A DNA stretch of 14,363 nt from Alphaproteobacteria bacterium (GTDB lineage Bacteria; Pseudomonadota; Alphaproteobacteria; SMXP01), in NCBI GenBank assembly GCA_028280675.1, contig JANQLI010000311.1:1-14363 (forward strand), given 5' to 3'. Positions 6,506 through 13,688 of the stretch are shown one piece after another. The position numbers were made by a program, and so were the translations under genes. Each line of letters starts with the position of its first letter. The first letter of the stretch is position 1. The notes below the pieces were generated by a model that searched no databases, was not told where the DNA came from, and saw nothing but the letters and a program-made list of their open reading frames with translations.

Positions 6506-7648
6506 ATGAAAGTAGCGATACCAAAAGAGCGCCGCGAGCATGAAACGCGCGTGGCCGCGTCTCCAGAGACCGTGACAAAACTGAAAGCTCTTGGGCTGGA
6601 TGTTGTGGTCGAAGCGGGTGCTGGCGATCAGGCGCGTATGCTGGATGCTGACTATCAAGAGGCGGGCGCCACGATTGCCGCAAGTGCGATGGACGCGCTT
6701 AAAGATGCCGACATTGTGTTTAAGGTGCAACGCCCTTTGCCGGAAGAGATCGGCTACATGAAAAGAGGCGCCATGCTTGCAGCTATTCTTTCGCCTTACA
6801 ATGATCCCGATGCGATGAAAGCCTGTGCGGATGCCGGTGTGAATGCGTTTGCCATGGAATTTATGCCGCGCATCACCCGTGCACAAAGTATGGATGTGCT
6901 ATCCTCGCAATCGAACCTTGCGGGGTATAAAGCGGTGCTCGATGCGGCGAATGTTTATGGCCGTGCTTTCCCAATGATGATGACGGCGGCAGGATCGATT
7001 GCCCCAGCCCGTGTCATGGTGATGGGGGCAGGGGTCGCTGGCTTACAAGCGATTGCGACGGCCAAACGCCTTGGCGCTATTGTGTCGGCGACAGATGTGC
7101 GTCCTGCTGCCAAAGAACAAGTCGAAAGTCTGGGCGGCACGTTTGTGATGGTGGAAAGCGACGAAACCAAAGAAGCGGAAACATCCGGCGGTTACGCCAA
7201 AGAGATGAGTGATGAGTATAAACAAAAGCAAGCCGCACTTATTGCCGACACGATTAAAAAACAAGACATTGTGATTTGTACGGCGTTGATTCCTGGAAAG
7301 CCTGCTCCGAAATTGATCTCGGAAGAGATGGTGAAAAGCATGAAGCCAGGATCGGTGATTATTGACCTTGCTGTCGAGCAAGGCGGCAATTGCGCTTTTG
7401 CGAAGCTCGGTGACATCGTTGATGTGGATGGCGTGTCGATTGTCGGGCATCATAACGTGCCTGGGCGATTACCTGCGGATGCATCGGCGCTTTACGCCAA
7501 AAACCTTCTCAACTTCATCACCCCACTGATTAATGCAGAAAGCGGCGCGCTTGAAATAGATTGGGAAGACGAAATTATAACCGGAACATGTCTGACAAAG
7601 GATGGGGCGATTGTGCATCCAAACTTTGCTGAAGGAGGGCAGAGCTAA
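6506..7648 (+). CDS. pntAA: NAD(P) transhydrogenase subunit alpha part 1 (NAD-binding domain I)
   Basis: A 380-residue soluble subunit that binds NAD(H) on the cytoplasmic face of the proton-translocating transhydrogenase. The complex transfers hydride from NADH to NADP+ driven by proton re-entry. The sequence starts MKVAIPKERREHETRVAASP, typical of the AlaDH/PNT family. The mobile RQD region is intact, RAQSMDVLSSQSNL (125-138; Arg125, Gln127, Asp130 and Gln135 in the conserved block). The Rossmann motif is GAGVAGLQA (174-182), with ATDVRPAAKEQ (195-205) after it. The end of the domain shows VIIDLAVEQGGNC (284-296) and GHHNVPGRLPADAS (314-327). AGGAC precedes the ATG. The TAA stop shares its last base with the pntAB ATG (TAATG). 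The split into a soluble domain I and separate membrane chains is the Rhodospirillum layout. Confidence 0.97.
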   Translation: MKVAIPKERREHETRVAASPETVTKLKALGLDVVVEAGAGDQARMLDADYQEAGATIAASAMDALKDADIVFKVQRPLPEEIGYMKRGAMLAAILSPYNDPDAMKACADAGVNAFAMEFMPRITRAQSMDVLSSQSNLAGYKAVLDAANVYGRAFPMMMTAAGSIAPARVMVMGAGVAGLQAIATAKRLGAIVSATDVRPAAKEQVESLGGTFVMVESDETKEAETSGGYAKEMSDEYKQKQAALIADTIKKQDIVICTALIPGKPAPKLISEEMVKSMKPGSVIIDLAVEQGGNCAFAKLGDIVDVDGVSIVGHHNVPGRLPADASALYAKNLLNFITPLINAESGALEIDWEDEIITGTCLTKDGAIVHPNFAEGGQS

Positions 7649-8091
7649 TGGCCCAGGATCTGAAAGAAGCTATTGAGAAAGCGGAGGACGCGGCGCAAGC
7701 TGCGGAAGCGGCCAACGATCAAGCCGTGGAAGCTCTTGCTGATGCGGCGGAATTGGCTGCGGCCGCAACAGCGGGTGTGCATGGTATTGACCCCTTTATC
7801 TTTCGCGTGTCGATTTTCGTGCTCGCGATCTTTGTTGGCTATTACGTGGTGTGGAGCGTGACGCCAGCGCTGCATACGCCGCTGATGTCAGTCACCAATG
7901 CGATTTCCTCGGTGATTGTGGTTGGCGCCTTGCTGGCGACTGGTGTCGATCTTGTCGATGTCGAGGGTGAGGGCGGCGGAACGGCGCGCCTTCTTGGTTT
8001 TGTGGCTCTTGTCTTAGCGAGTGTGAACATTTTTGGGGGCTTTTTGGTCACCCAACGCATGCTTGCCATGTATAAGAAAAAAGAACGCTAG
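7648..8091 (+). CDS. pntAB: NAD(P) transhydrogenase subunit alpha part 2 (membrane domain II segment)
   Basis: A 147-residue membrane subunit that forms part of the proton channel with PntB. Three hydrophobic helices lie at about 50-70 (FIFRVSIFVLAIFVGYYVVW), 80-100 (SVTNAISSVIVVGALLATGV) and 111-131 (TARLLGFVALVLASVNIFGG). A basic tail, YKKKER, ends it. The sequence from GIDPFIFR onward is strongly conserved in the family, including HTPLMSVTNAISS. The first 45 residues are unusual: a nearly uninterrupted Ala/Glu/Asp-rich helix with regularly spaced acidic residues. Its start overlaps the pntAA stop by one base, with GAAGGAGG upstream, so the two are translated together. pntB follows after 12 bases. 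Confidence 0.95.
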   Translation: MAQDLKEAIEKAEDAAQAAEAANDQAVEALADAAELAAAATAGVHGIDPFIFRVSIFVLAIFVGYYVVWSVTPALHTPLMSVTNAISSVIVVGALLATGVDLVDVEGEGGGTARLLGFVALVLASVNIFGGFLVTQRMLAMYKKKER

Positions 8092-8103
8092 GGGGCCGCG
8101 AAT

Positions 8104-9501
8104 ATGTCTGCAAATTTAGCTGCCCTTCTTTATCTGGTTTCGGGTGTTCTGTTTATTCTTGCCTTGCGCGGGTTGTCGTCTCCGGAGACATCGCGTCAGG
8201 GGAATATGTTCGGCATCATTGGTATGGCGATCGCGGTTGTGACAACGCTTCTGCTGGCCAGTCCGTCTAGTTTTCTGTCGTGGTTCTTGATCTTACTGGG
8301 CATTGGCATCGGCGGTGGTGTCGGCGCGGTGATTGCCCGCCGTATTCCGATGACCGACATGCCGCAATTGGTGGCGGCGTTTCATAGTCTTGTCGGTTTA
8401 GCGGCGGTGCTTGTGGCGGGCGCGGCGCTGAATGCGCCGGAAGCGTTTGATCTCGGCACACAAGGGACGATCAAAGCCGCGAGCTTGATTGAAATGTCAT
8501 TAGGTGTGGCGATCGGGGCGATTACATTCTCAGGCTCCATCGTGGCCTTTGCAAAATTGCAAGGGGTGGTTTCCGGCGCGCCGGTTGTCTTTCCGATGCA
8601 GCATATGCTGAATGCAGCCCTTGGCATTTTGCTCTTTATTTTGATCTTTGCGTTTGTGATGAGTGAAAGTCATTTTCTCTTTTGGACGCTAACCCTTCTT
8701 GCCTTTGCGATTGGCATTCTCATCATCATCCCTATTGGCGGGGCGGATATGCCTGTCGTGGTGTCCATGCTCAATTCTTATTCTGGGTGGGCGGCAGCAG
8801 GCATTGGCTTTACGCTGGAAAATACCGCACTGATTATCACCGGGGCGCTTGTCGGCTCCTCAGGGGCGATCCTCTCATACATTATGTGTAAGGGCATGAA
8901 CCGCTCCTTCATTAGCGTGATTCTTGGCGGCTTTGGCGGCGAGACTGATCTGGCGGCTGGCGGTCAAGTCGAAACCCGTCCTGTCAAACAAGGCAGTGCC
9001 GATGATGCGGCCTTCATTATGAAGAATGCCGGTTCGGTGATCATCGTTCCCGGTTATGGGATGGCGGTGGCGCAAGCGCAACATGCCCTGAAAGAAATGG
9101 CCGAGATGCTCAAAGAAGAAGGCGTCAAGGTCTCTTATGCCATTCACCCGGTCGCGGGACGGATGCCTGGTCATATGAACGTGCTGCTTGCGGAAGCAGA
9201 CGTGCCATATGACGAAGTGTTTGAGCTCGAAGACATCAACTCAGAATTTGCCAACGCCGATGTGGCTTTTGTCATTGGCGCCAATGATGTCACGAACCCG
9301 GCAGCAAAGACCGACACCACCAGCGCCATTTACGGTATGCCGATCTTGGATGTGGAAAAAGCCAATACGGTTTTGTTCGTGAAGCGTGGCATGGGATCGG
9401 GTTATGCGGGCGTCGAGAACGAGCTTTTCTTCCGCGATAACACCATGATGTTGTTTTCGGATGCTAAGAAAATGGTCGAAAACATCGTCAAAGCGCTCTA
9501 A
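8104..9501 (+). CDS. pntB: NAD(P) transhydrogenase subunit beta
   Basis: A 465-residue protein with a membrane part (domain II, about 1-275) and a cytoplasmic NADP(H)-binding domain III (about 300-465). Roughly eight to nine hydrophobic helices are visible. MPQLVAAFHSLVGLAA (86-101) holds His94, equivalent to the channel histidine of the E. coli beta chain. GADMPVVVSMLNSYSGWAAA (213-232) is the other conserved membrane block. Domain III shows VPGYGMAVAQAQH (315-327), HPVAGRMPGHMNVLLAEA (348-365), IGANDVTNPAA (391-401) and FVKRGMGSGYAGVEN (425-439). Length and motifs are normal and complete. GGGGG lies upstream of the ATG. With PntAA and PntAB it makes the full enzyme, a main NADPH source under good energy supply. 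No strong terminator follows. Confidence 0.97.
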   Translation: MSANLAALLYLVSGVLFILALRGLSSPETSRQGNMFGIIGMAIAVVTTLLLASPSSFLSWFLILLGIGIGGGVGAVIARRIPMTDMPQLVAAFHSLVGLAAVLVAGAALNAPEAFDLGTQGTIKAASLIEMSLGVAIGAITFSGSIVAFAKLQGVVSGAPVVFPMQHMLNAALGILLFILIFAFVMSESHFLFWTLTLLAFAIGILIIIPIGGADMPVVVSMLNSYSGWAAAGIGFTLENTALIITGALVGSSGAILSYIMCKGMNRSFISVILGGFGGETDLAAGGQVETRPVKQGSADDAAFIMKNAGSVIIVPGYGMAVAQAQHALKEMAEMLKEEGVKVSYAIHPVAGRMPGHMNVLLAEADVPYDEVFELEDINSEFANADVAFVIGANDVTNPAAKTDTTSAIYGMPILDVEKANTVLFVKRGMGSGYAGVENELFFRDNTMMLFSDAKKMVENIVKAL

Positions 9502-9535
9502 TCAGGTGCTTTTATTCTCCTAACAAGTTTCCTAT

Positions 9536-9555
9536 GCTTTAGCTCTTGCTGAAGC
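9536..9555 (+). promoter_or_regulatory. Hairpin just upstream of the lysE-like gene
   Basis: GCTTTAGC (9536-9543) and GCTGAAGC (9548-9555) pair over 8 bp with one G-T wobble around a TCTT loop. It ends two bases before the GGGAGA ribosome-binding site of the exporter gene and 34 bases after the pntB stop. No T-run follows, so it is not a classic terminator; it may affect ribosome access or message ends. Confidence 0.35.
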
Positions 9556-9567
9556 ATGGGAGACACA

Positions 9568-10173
9568 ATGTCGATTGAACTATATCTCGCTTTTGTGATG
9601 GCTGTTACGGCTCTGATTTTGATTCCAGGGCCGAATGTCACATTGATTGTTGCGAATAGTCTTGCCTACGGATCGCGGCAAGGGTTGATCACGGTCGCTG
9701 GGACATCCACAGCGATATTTTGCCAACTCGTGATTATTTCATTCGGTGTCTTGTCATTCCTCATGCTTTTGTCCGATTGGTTTGTGTGGTTGCGTTGGGT
9801 TGGTGTCGCTTACTTGATCTATTTAGCGATCACAACATGGTCAGCGCCGCCGCTAGAGGAGAGTGTTGTCCCTGGCGCTCACCAGAAAATGTTCTGGCAG
9901 GGCTTTCTCATTTCGATGACCAACCCAAAGACTTTGCTCTTCTATAGCGCGTTTTTTCCGCAATTTATTGACCCGCATGGTGATGTAACACTGCAATTGG
10001 CCATTTTAGGTCTCACCAATCTGGTCCTTGCGACTCTGTTTGACAGTTGTTGGGCCTTACTTGCGGGATACGCGAAAGAGGCCATGCGGCGTTTCCGTCA
10101 TGTGCAAAATAAAGTTGTTGCAGCTTTGTATCTGACAACAGCGACGACCTTGGCATTGGTGAGAAGGTCATAA
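9568..10173 (+). CDS. LysE/RhtB family amino-acid exporter
   Basis: A 201-residue inner-membrane protein that would export an amino acid or derivative by proton exchange. It begins MSIELYLAFVMAVTALILIPGPNVTLIVANS; the ILIPGPN block (17-23) is the family hallmark in the first helix. Further conserved parts are YGSRQGLITVAGT (34-46), WLRWVGVAYLIYLA (about 76-89) and FWQGFLISMTNPKTLLFYSAFFPQFID (about 110-136). About six hydrophobic helices are present, the usual number. The ATG at 9568 is preferred over 9556 because GGGAGA lies between them and homologues begin with MSIE/MS-like residues. Its substrate cannot be inferred. It follows pntB after a small hairpin and is convergent with rpsU, whose terminator begins right after its stop codon. 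Confidence 0.88.
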   Translation: MSIELYLAFVMAVTALILIPGPNVTLIVANSLAYGSRQGLITVAGTSTAIFCQLVIISFGVLSFLMLLSDWFVWLRWVGVAYLIYLAITTWSAPPLEESVVPGAHQKMFWQGFLISMTNPKTLLFYSAFFPQFIDPHGDVTLQLAILGLTNLVLATLFDSCWALLAGYAKEAMRRFRHVQNKVVAALYLTTATTLALVRRS

Positions 10174-10174
10174 T

Positions 10175-10200
10175 AAAAAACCGCGCTCAGATGAACGCGG
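10175..10200 (-). terminator. Intrinsic terminator of rpsU
   Basis: On the minus strand CCGCG (10200-10196) and CGCGG (10185-10181) form a stem, extended by an internal GA/TC pair, followed by TTTTTT (10180-10175). This is a clear rho-independent terminator for rpsU. On the plus strand the stem is preceded by the A-run and followed by CTTCC, so it would stop the exporter transcript poorly. Confidence 0.8.
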
Positions 10201-10229
10201 CTTCCATGTCTGAATATATCCGTTAACGC

Positions 10230-10448
10230 TTAGCGGCGTTTCAGCACCAAACCTTCTGCTTTGGCGCGTTTCATGGCCAATTTACGGGCGCGGCGCACGG
10301 CTTCGGCTTTTTGGCGCTGTTTGCGCTCAGAGGGTTTTTCGTAGAATTTCCGGCGCTTCATTTCCCGGATGGTGCCTTCGCGCTGCATCTTTTTCTTCAG
10401 CACTTTCAAGGCTTGATCGACATTGTTATCTCGTACGACGATTTGCAC
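10230..10448 (-). CDS. rpsU: 30S ribosomal protein S21
   Basis: A 72-residue basic protein of the small subunit, placed near the anti-Shine-Dalgarno end of 16S rRNA and needed for efficient initiation. The sequence starts VQIVVRDNNVDQALKVLKKK (first codon read as Met) and continues with REMKRRKFYEKPSERKQRQK and a Lys/Arg-rich C-terminal helix. The start is GTG at 10448, with GAGGAG seven bases upstream. An in-frame ATG at 10496 would add 16 residues that no S21 has and would place the start inside the leader hairpin. Size and sequence are normal for alphaproteobacteria. It is monocistronic, with its own promoter, leader and terminator, and is divergent from the deformylase gene. Confidence 0.96.
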   Translation of the reverse strand: MQIVVRDNNVDQALKVLKKKMQREGTIREMKRRKFYEKPSERKQRQKAEAVRRARKLAMKRAKAEGLVLKRR

Positions 10449-10480
10449 GCGGTGCTCCTCAATTCTTAACATTTTGGGCA

Positions 10481-10505
10481 AAAGAAAAAGCCGCATAAGG
10501 CGGCC
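10481..10505 (-). promoter_or_regulatory. Terminator-like hairpin in the rpsU leader (possible attenuator)
   Basis: On the minus strand GCCGC (10504-10500), a five-base loop and GCGGC (10494-10490) form a GC stem, followed directly by TTTTTCTTTT. A G-T and an A-T pair may extend the stem. It lies about 30 nucleotides downstream of the predicted start of transcription and about 40 upstream of the rpsU GTG. It could therefore stop transcription before rpsU or yield a very short RNA. Confidence 0.55.
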
Positions 10506-10533
10506 TGGCCCATCTCAATTTTGGTTGACGCGC

Positions 10534-10562
10534 GTCATAGCAAATGAAAAAGGGCCTGTCTA
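10534..10562 (-). promoter_or_regulatory. Probable sigma-70 promoter of rpsU
   Basis: On the minus strand TAGACA (10562-10557) and TATGAC (10539-10534) are separated by exactly 17 bases, matching consensus at five and four of six positions. Transcription would begin around 10527, giving a leader of about 80 nucleotides that contains the terminator-like hairpin. Confidence 0.5.
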
Positions 10563-10680
10563 CTTTATCTTTCAGATGGCTGGACGAAAAACGCGTTCCC
10601 ACTTTATCTGGCCATCCTTTTGGAGAATATGCGCTTTTCCGCCGCTCGACAGCGGGCGGGGAGAAGCGCATAGTGGAGCC

Positions 10681-11217
10681 ATGGCTATACGCAAAATCGC
10701 AAAAATGGGCCATCCAGTGCTGCAAAGGGTGGCCGAGGCGGTCGCAGACCCAACCGCGTCCGGCATCGTCCATTTGATTGCTGATATGCGTGAGACCTTA
10801 GAGGATATTCAAGGCGCAGGCCTCGCTGCCCCGCAGGTACATGAAAGTCTGCGTCTGGTCATGTTTCATGTCCCAGCCTTGCGGAACGATGAGGATGAGG
10901 CGGCGATCCCACTGACTGTTCTGATCAATCCCGAAATTGAGATATTAACGGATGAGATGGAGATGGGCTGGGAGGGGTGTCTTTCTGTCCCAGGTTTGCG
11001 GGGACTGGTTCCCCGTTACACCCATATCCGCTATAGTGGGGTTGGACCGGATGACCGGTTAATCGAACGGGAAGCCACAGGGTTTCATGCGCGCGTGGTG
11101 CAGCATGAATGCGATCATCTGGACGGGATTTTGTATCCGCAACGGATGACCGATCTCAGCCAATTGATCTTTGAAAGCGAAGCCCGTCACCACATCGCCC
11201 CTGTGGAAGGAGAGTAA
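10681..11217 (+). CDS. def: Peptide deformylase
   Basis: A 178-residue metalloenzyme that removes the formyl group from nascent N-terminal methionine. All three signatures are present: GAGLAAPQV (45-53), EGCLSVPG (98-105; Cys100 binds metal) and QHECDHLDG (141-149; His142 and His146 bind metal, Glu143 is catalytic). The fold start is MAIRKIAKMGHPVL, as in type I enzymes. The open frame reaches upstream to 10423, but that part overlaps the rpsU leader and has no deformylase-like sequence, so ATG 10681 is used; the ribosome-binding site (GGAG) is modest. It is not next to fmt, so it may be a second deformylase gene or the displaced main copy. The coq9 start follows the stop after one base, indicating coupled translation. 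Confidence 0.94.
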   Translation: MAIRKIAKMGHPVLQRVAEAVADPTASGIVHLIADMRETLEDIQGAGLAAPQVHESLRLVMFHVPALRNDEDEAAIPLTVLINPEIEILTDEMEMGWEGCLSVPGLRGLVPRYTHIRYSGVGPDDRLIEREATGFHARVVQHECDHLDGILYPQRMTDLSQLIFESEARHHIAPVEGE

Positions 11218-11218
11218 C

Positions 11219-11854
11219 GTGACCCAAGCCGACCCTTATGATGAGTATCGTGACGCTCTCTGGCGGGCGGCGAAGCCCTTGATCCCGGAACTTGGGTGGA
11301 GCGTGACCATGATGGAAAAAGCTGTGAGCGATGCCGGGCTGGATGAGGGTTTGTTGATTTTGGCCTTGCCCAATGGGGCGGCGGATCTTTTAACCTACGC
11401 CAGCCAAGAATCGGATGCGGCGCTTCTCGAAGCACTTGGAAGCATGGATCTCTCGCATATGCGCATTCGTGATAAAATCACCAAAGCGGTGCGTATGCGA
11501 ATTGAGGGTATGGGCGATCACCGTGATGTGGTGAAACGCAGCATGGCGTTCCTCAGTCTGCCGCAAAACGCTGTTTTAGGCACAACGCTTCTCTACAACA
11601 CCGTCGATACCATTTGGCATGGCATTGGTGATACGTCGGTCGATTTTAATTTCTATACCAAACGGGCCACTTTGGCTGGCGTTTATTCCTCCACCGTCCT
11701 CTATTGGTTTTCGGACGAAAGCGAAGATTATGCTGATACCTGGGCGTTTCTGGATCGCCGCATCGAAAACGTGATGGATTTTGAAAAATTCAAAGGCCAG
11801 ATGCGCAAAATGATGGATCAGATCCCATCGCCTTTTACGATGCCGCGCTCCTAA
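11219..11854 (+). CDS. COQ9 family ubiquinone biosynthesis protein
   Basis: A 211-residue protein of the COQ9 family, whose eukaryotic members have a TetR-like fold, bind lipid and support COQ7 hydroxylation in ubiquinone synthesis. The N-terminal part, RDALWRAAKPLIPELGWSVT (11-30), matches the opening helices. The C-terminal half has the conserved DTIWHGIGDTSVDFNFYTKR (about 138-157), LAGVYSSTVLYWFSDESEDY (about 160-179) and TWAFLDRRIENVM (about 182-194). The start is GTG at 11219, with AAGGAGAG just upstream and only one base after the deformylase stop. An in-frame ATG at 11171 lies inside the deformylase gene and would add 16 unrelated residues. The stop lies two bases from that of the convergent purK. 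Confidence 0.9.
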   Translation: MTQADPYDEYRDALWRAAKPLIPELGWSVTMMEKAVSDAGLDEGLLILALPNGAADLLTYASQESDAALLEALGSMDLSHMRIRDKITKAVRMRIEGMGDHRDVVKRSMAFLSLPQNAVLGTTLLYNTVDTIWHGIGDTSVDFNFYTKRATLAGVYSSTVLYWFSDESEDYADTWAFLDRRIENVMDFEKFKGQMRKMMDQIPSPFTMPRS

Positions 11855-11856
11855 GC

Positions 11857-12966
11857 TCAGGCTTTTGGCAAAAGTTCGGTGACGTGGCCCATTTTGCGGC
11901 CTGCGTGGGCTTCCGCTTTTCCGTAAAGATGCACTTTGGTGTTGGGCTTTGCGGCGAAGTCCTGCCAGGCGTTGACATCATCCCCCAGCAGATTCGTCAT
12001 GACAGCATTATGGGTGCGGGAGGTGTCGCCAAGCGGCCATCCGCAAATGGCGCGGATATGTTGTTCGAACTGTGAGGTGACGGCGGCGTCTTGGGTCCAG
12101 TGACCTGAATTGTGCACGCGCGGGGCAATTTCATTCACAAGAATAAGAGGCTTGCCCTTCTCGTCATGCCCGCAGGCAAACATCTCTACGGCGATGACGC
12201 CGACATAATTCAGGGCGCTGATCAGTGTATGGGCCATCTCATGGGCATGTGTGATCAAGTCATCGTCAATCTGTGCGGGGACGTGGGTTTGGTGCAGGAT
12301 ATGGTTCTTGTGCACATTGTCCACGACATCATAAAGCGCGATGGCGCCATCCGGCCCCCGCGCTGCAATCACGGAAATCTCGCAGTCAAAAGGAATAAAG
12401 GCTTCAACAATGGCAGGTTTTTGACCGATGGCATCCCAGGCTGTGTCTGCATCTTCCGCTGAATCGATCTTTGCTTGCCCTTTGCCGTCATAGCCCATGG
12501 TTTGGGTTTTTAAAACGCATGGTGTGCCGATCTCAGCAATCGCATCTTGTAAGTCGTTGAATGACTCAACGATTCGAAAGGGCGCCGTGGCCAATCCATT
12601 ATCATTGAGAAATGTTTTTTCGAGAGACCGATTCTGTGCAATGCGTAAAGCATCAGGCGCCGGAAAGACGTTCGTATGTTTAGCAAGAATGGCGGCCGTT
12701 TCAGCAGGCACGTTTTCAAATTCGTATGTGACCACATCGACACTATCGGCAAAGGCTGCGAGGCGAGCGGCGTCTGTGTAAGCGGCTGTTGTGGTGACCG
12801 CGGCGAGTTCGGCAGCGGGAGGGTTTTGCTCTGGAGCGTAGATATGCACTTTGAGGCCAAGTTCGGCAGCGGCACTTGCCATCATGCGCCCAAGTTGACC
12901 ACCGCCCAGAATGCCAATTGTTGATCCTGGTGCCAGAACAGATGCCTCGGCCGCTTGTGTCGTCAT
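11857..12966 (-). CDS. purK: N5-carboxyaminoimidazole ribonucleotide synthase
   Basis: A 369-residue ATP-grasp enzyme that makes N5-CAIR from AIR, bicarbonate and ATP in purine synthesis. The N-terminal nucleotide-like domain shows STIGILGGGQLGRMMASAAA (15-34) and YEFENVPAET (81-90). The ATP-grasp part has VLKTQTMGYDGKGQ (about 151-164), FIPFDCEISVIAARG and VNEIAPRVHNSGHWT with the catalytic Glu and Asn. Motifs and length are complete. It lies eight bases downstream of purE, with a weak ribosome-binding site: GAGGAT sits about 14 bases away, inside the purE tail. Coupling to purE translation is therefore likely. It is convergent with coq9. Confidence 0.96.
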   Translation of the reverse strand: MTTQAAEASVLAPGSTIGILGGGQLGRMMASAAAELGLKVHIYAPEQNPPAAELAAVTTTAAYTDAARLAAFADSVDVVTYEFENVPAETAAILAKHTNVFPAPDALRIAQNRSLEKTFLNDNGLATAPFRIVESFNDLQDAIAEIGTPCVLKTQTMGYDGKGQAKIDSAEDADTAWDAIGQKPAIVEAFIPFDCEISVIAARGPDGAIALYDVVDNVHKNHILHQTHVPAQIDDDLITHAHEMAHTLISALNYVGVIAVEMFACGHDEKGKPLILVNEIAPRVHNSGHWTQDAAVTSQFEQHIRAICGWPLGDTSRTHNAVMTNLLGDDVNAWQDFAAKPNTKVHLYGKAEAHAGRKMGHVTELLPKA

Positions 12967-12974
12967 AATAACTG

Positions 12975-13475
12975 TTATTTATCCTCATCCACGGGGACAT
13001 CTGCAACGCTATTTGTTTGGTTTTGACGGAATGTGTTGAGGGCCGTTGCGACTTTCGCGTCGTGTAACGCCACCACCGCCCCAGCCAATAAGGCGGCATT
13101 AATGGCGCCAGCCTTGCCAATTGCGAGAGTGCCAACGGGGACTCCACCTGGCATTTGCGCAATTGAGAGCAGGCTATCCATGCCTTTTAATGCTTTGCTT
13201 TCAATGGGCACACCGAACACGGGGAGCGCTGTCATTGAGGCTGTCATCCCTGGCAAATGCGCGGTGCCGCCTGCACCAGCAATAATCACTTGCAATCCGC
13301 GGTCTTTTGCTGTTTTTGCGTAGTCGGCCAGCCGATCTGGCGTGCGATGCGCTGAGACGATGCGTTTCTCGTAAGCAACCCCTAACGTTTCCAGGGTTTT
13401 TGCCGCGTGGCGCATGGTTGGCCAGTCGGATTGACTGCCCATAATGATGCCCACTTGAGGAGAAACTTCAGCCAT
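12975..13475 (-). CDS. purE: N5-carboxyaminoimidazole ribonucleotide mutase
   Basis: A 166-residue class I PurE that rearranges N5-CAIR to CAIR, acting after PurK. Motifs are GIIMGSQSDWPTM (9-21), RIVSAHRTPDRL (38-49; His43 is the likely catalytic residue), IIAGAGGTAHLPGM (64-77) and QMPGGVPVGTLAIGKAGA (107-124). The presence of PurK and of the SDW/SAHRTP pattern supports the bacterial class I (mutase) type. The last 15 residues are a polar, acidic tail beyond the core. The ATG at 13475 has AGGCGA five bases upstream. It is the first gene of a two-gene operon. Confidence 0.96.
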   Translation of the reverse strand: MAEVSPQVGIIMGSQSDWPTMRHAAKTLETLGVAYEKRIVSAHRTPDRLADYAKTAKDRGLQVIIAGAGGTAHLPGMTASMTALPVFGVPIESKALKGMDSLLSIAQMPGGVPVGTLAIGKAGAINAALLAGAVVALHDAKVATALNTFRQNQTNSVADVPVDEDK

Positions 13476-13519
13476 TTGTATCGCCTAACGCTATGATCAT
13501 TGCCGAAAGAAAGCCGCGG

Positions 13520-13547
13520 AGTATAGGCAAATGCGCCTTTAAGGCAA
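13520..13547 (-). promoter_or_regulatory. Probable sigma-70 promoter of purEK
   Basis: On the minus strand TTGCCT (13547-13542) and TATACT (13525-13520) are 16 bases apart, with the -10 matching consensus at five of six positions. A GCCTT-T-AAGGC palindrome (13535-13545) overlaps the -35 region and could be an operator. Transcription would start roughly 40 bases upstream of purE. Confidence 0.5.
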
Positions 13548-13593
13548 GCCAAACCTTCTGAGGTCATCAGGCATGTGAGGGAAATCTTTGGAA

Positions 13594-13605
13594 ATTGTTA
13601 ACAAT
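13594..13605. promoter_or_regulatory. Perfect 12-bp palindrome between purE and the GGDEF gene
   Basis: ATTGTTAACAAT reads the same on both strands and stands in the AT-rich middle of the divergent region. It lies about 45 bases upstream of the predicted purE promoter and 84 bases before the GGDEF ATG. A dimeric regulator site is possible; no family was recognised. Confidence 0.35.
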
Positions 13606-13654
13606 AAATCGGCAGGGTCTCGAAAAGGCAGAAATCTGTCATTTCGACGGATTG

Positions 13655-13667
13655 CGCACACTGTGCG
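13655..13667. promoter_or_regulatory. Short perfect inverted repeat in the GGDEF gene leader
   Basis: CGCACA (13655-13660) and TGTGCG (13662-13667) flank a single base. The repeat ends directly at an alternative ATG (13668) and 21 bases before the preferred start. It may be an operator; as an RNA it would not form a normal hairpin, because the loop is too small unless the inner pairs open. Confidence 0.3.
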
Positions 13668-13688
13668 ATGGGAAGGCAAAACCGCACC

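Noticed and set aside
10449..10496. Upstream ATG start for rpsU
   Set aside because: It would add 16 residues not found in S21 and lie within the leader hairpin; the GTG at 10448 has an ideal Shine-Dalgarno.
10523..10545. TTGACG on the plus strand as a deformylase promoter
   Set aside because: No acceptable -10 box lies 16-18 bases downstream; the minus-strand promoter for rpsU fits the same DNA better.
10423..10680. N-terminal extension of the deformylase
   Set aside because: It would overlap the rpsU start and leader, and type I deformylases begin at the MAIRKI-like segment.
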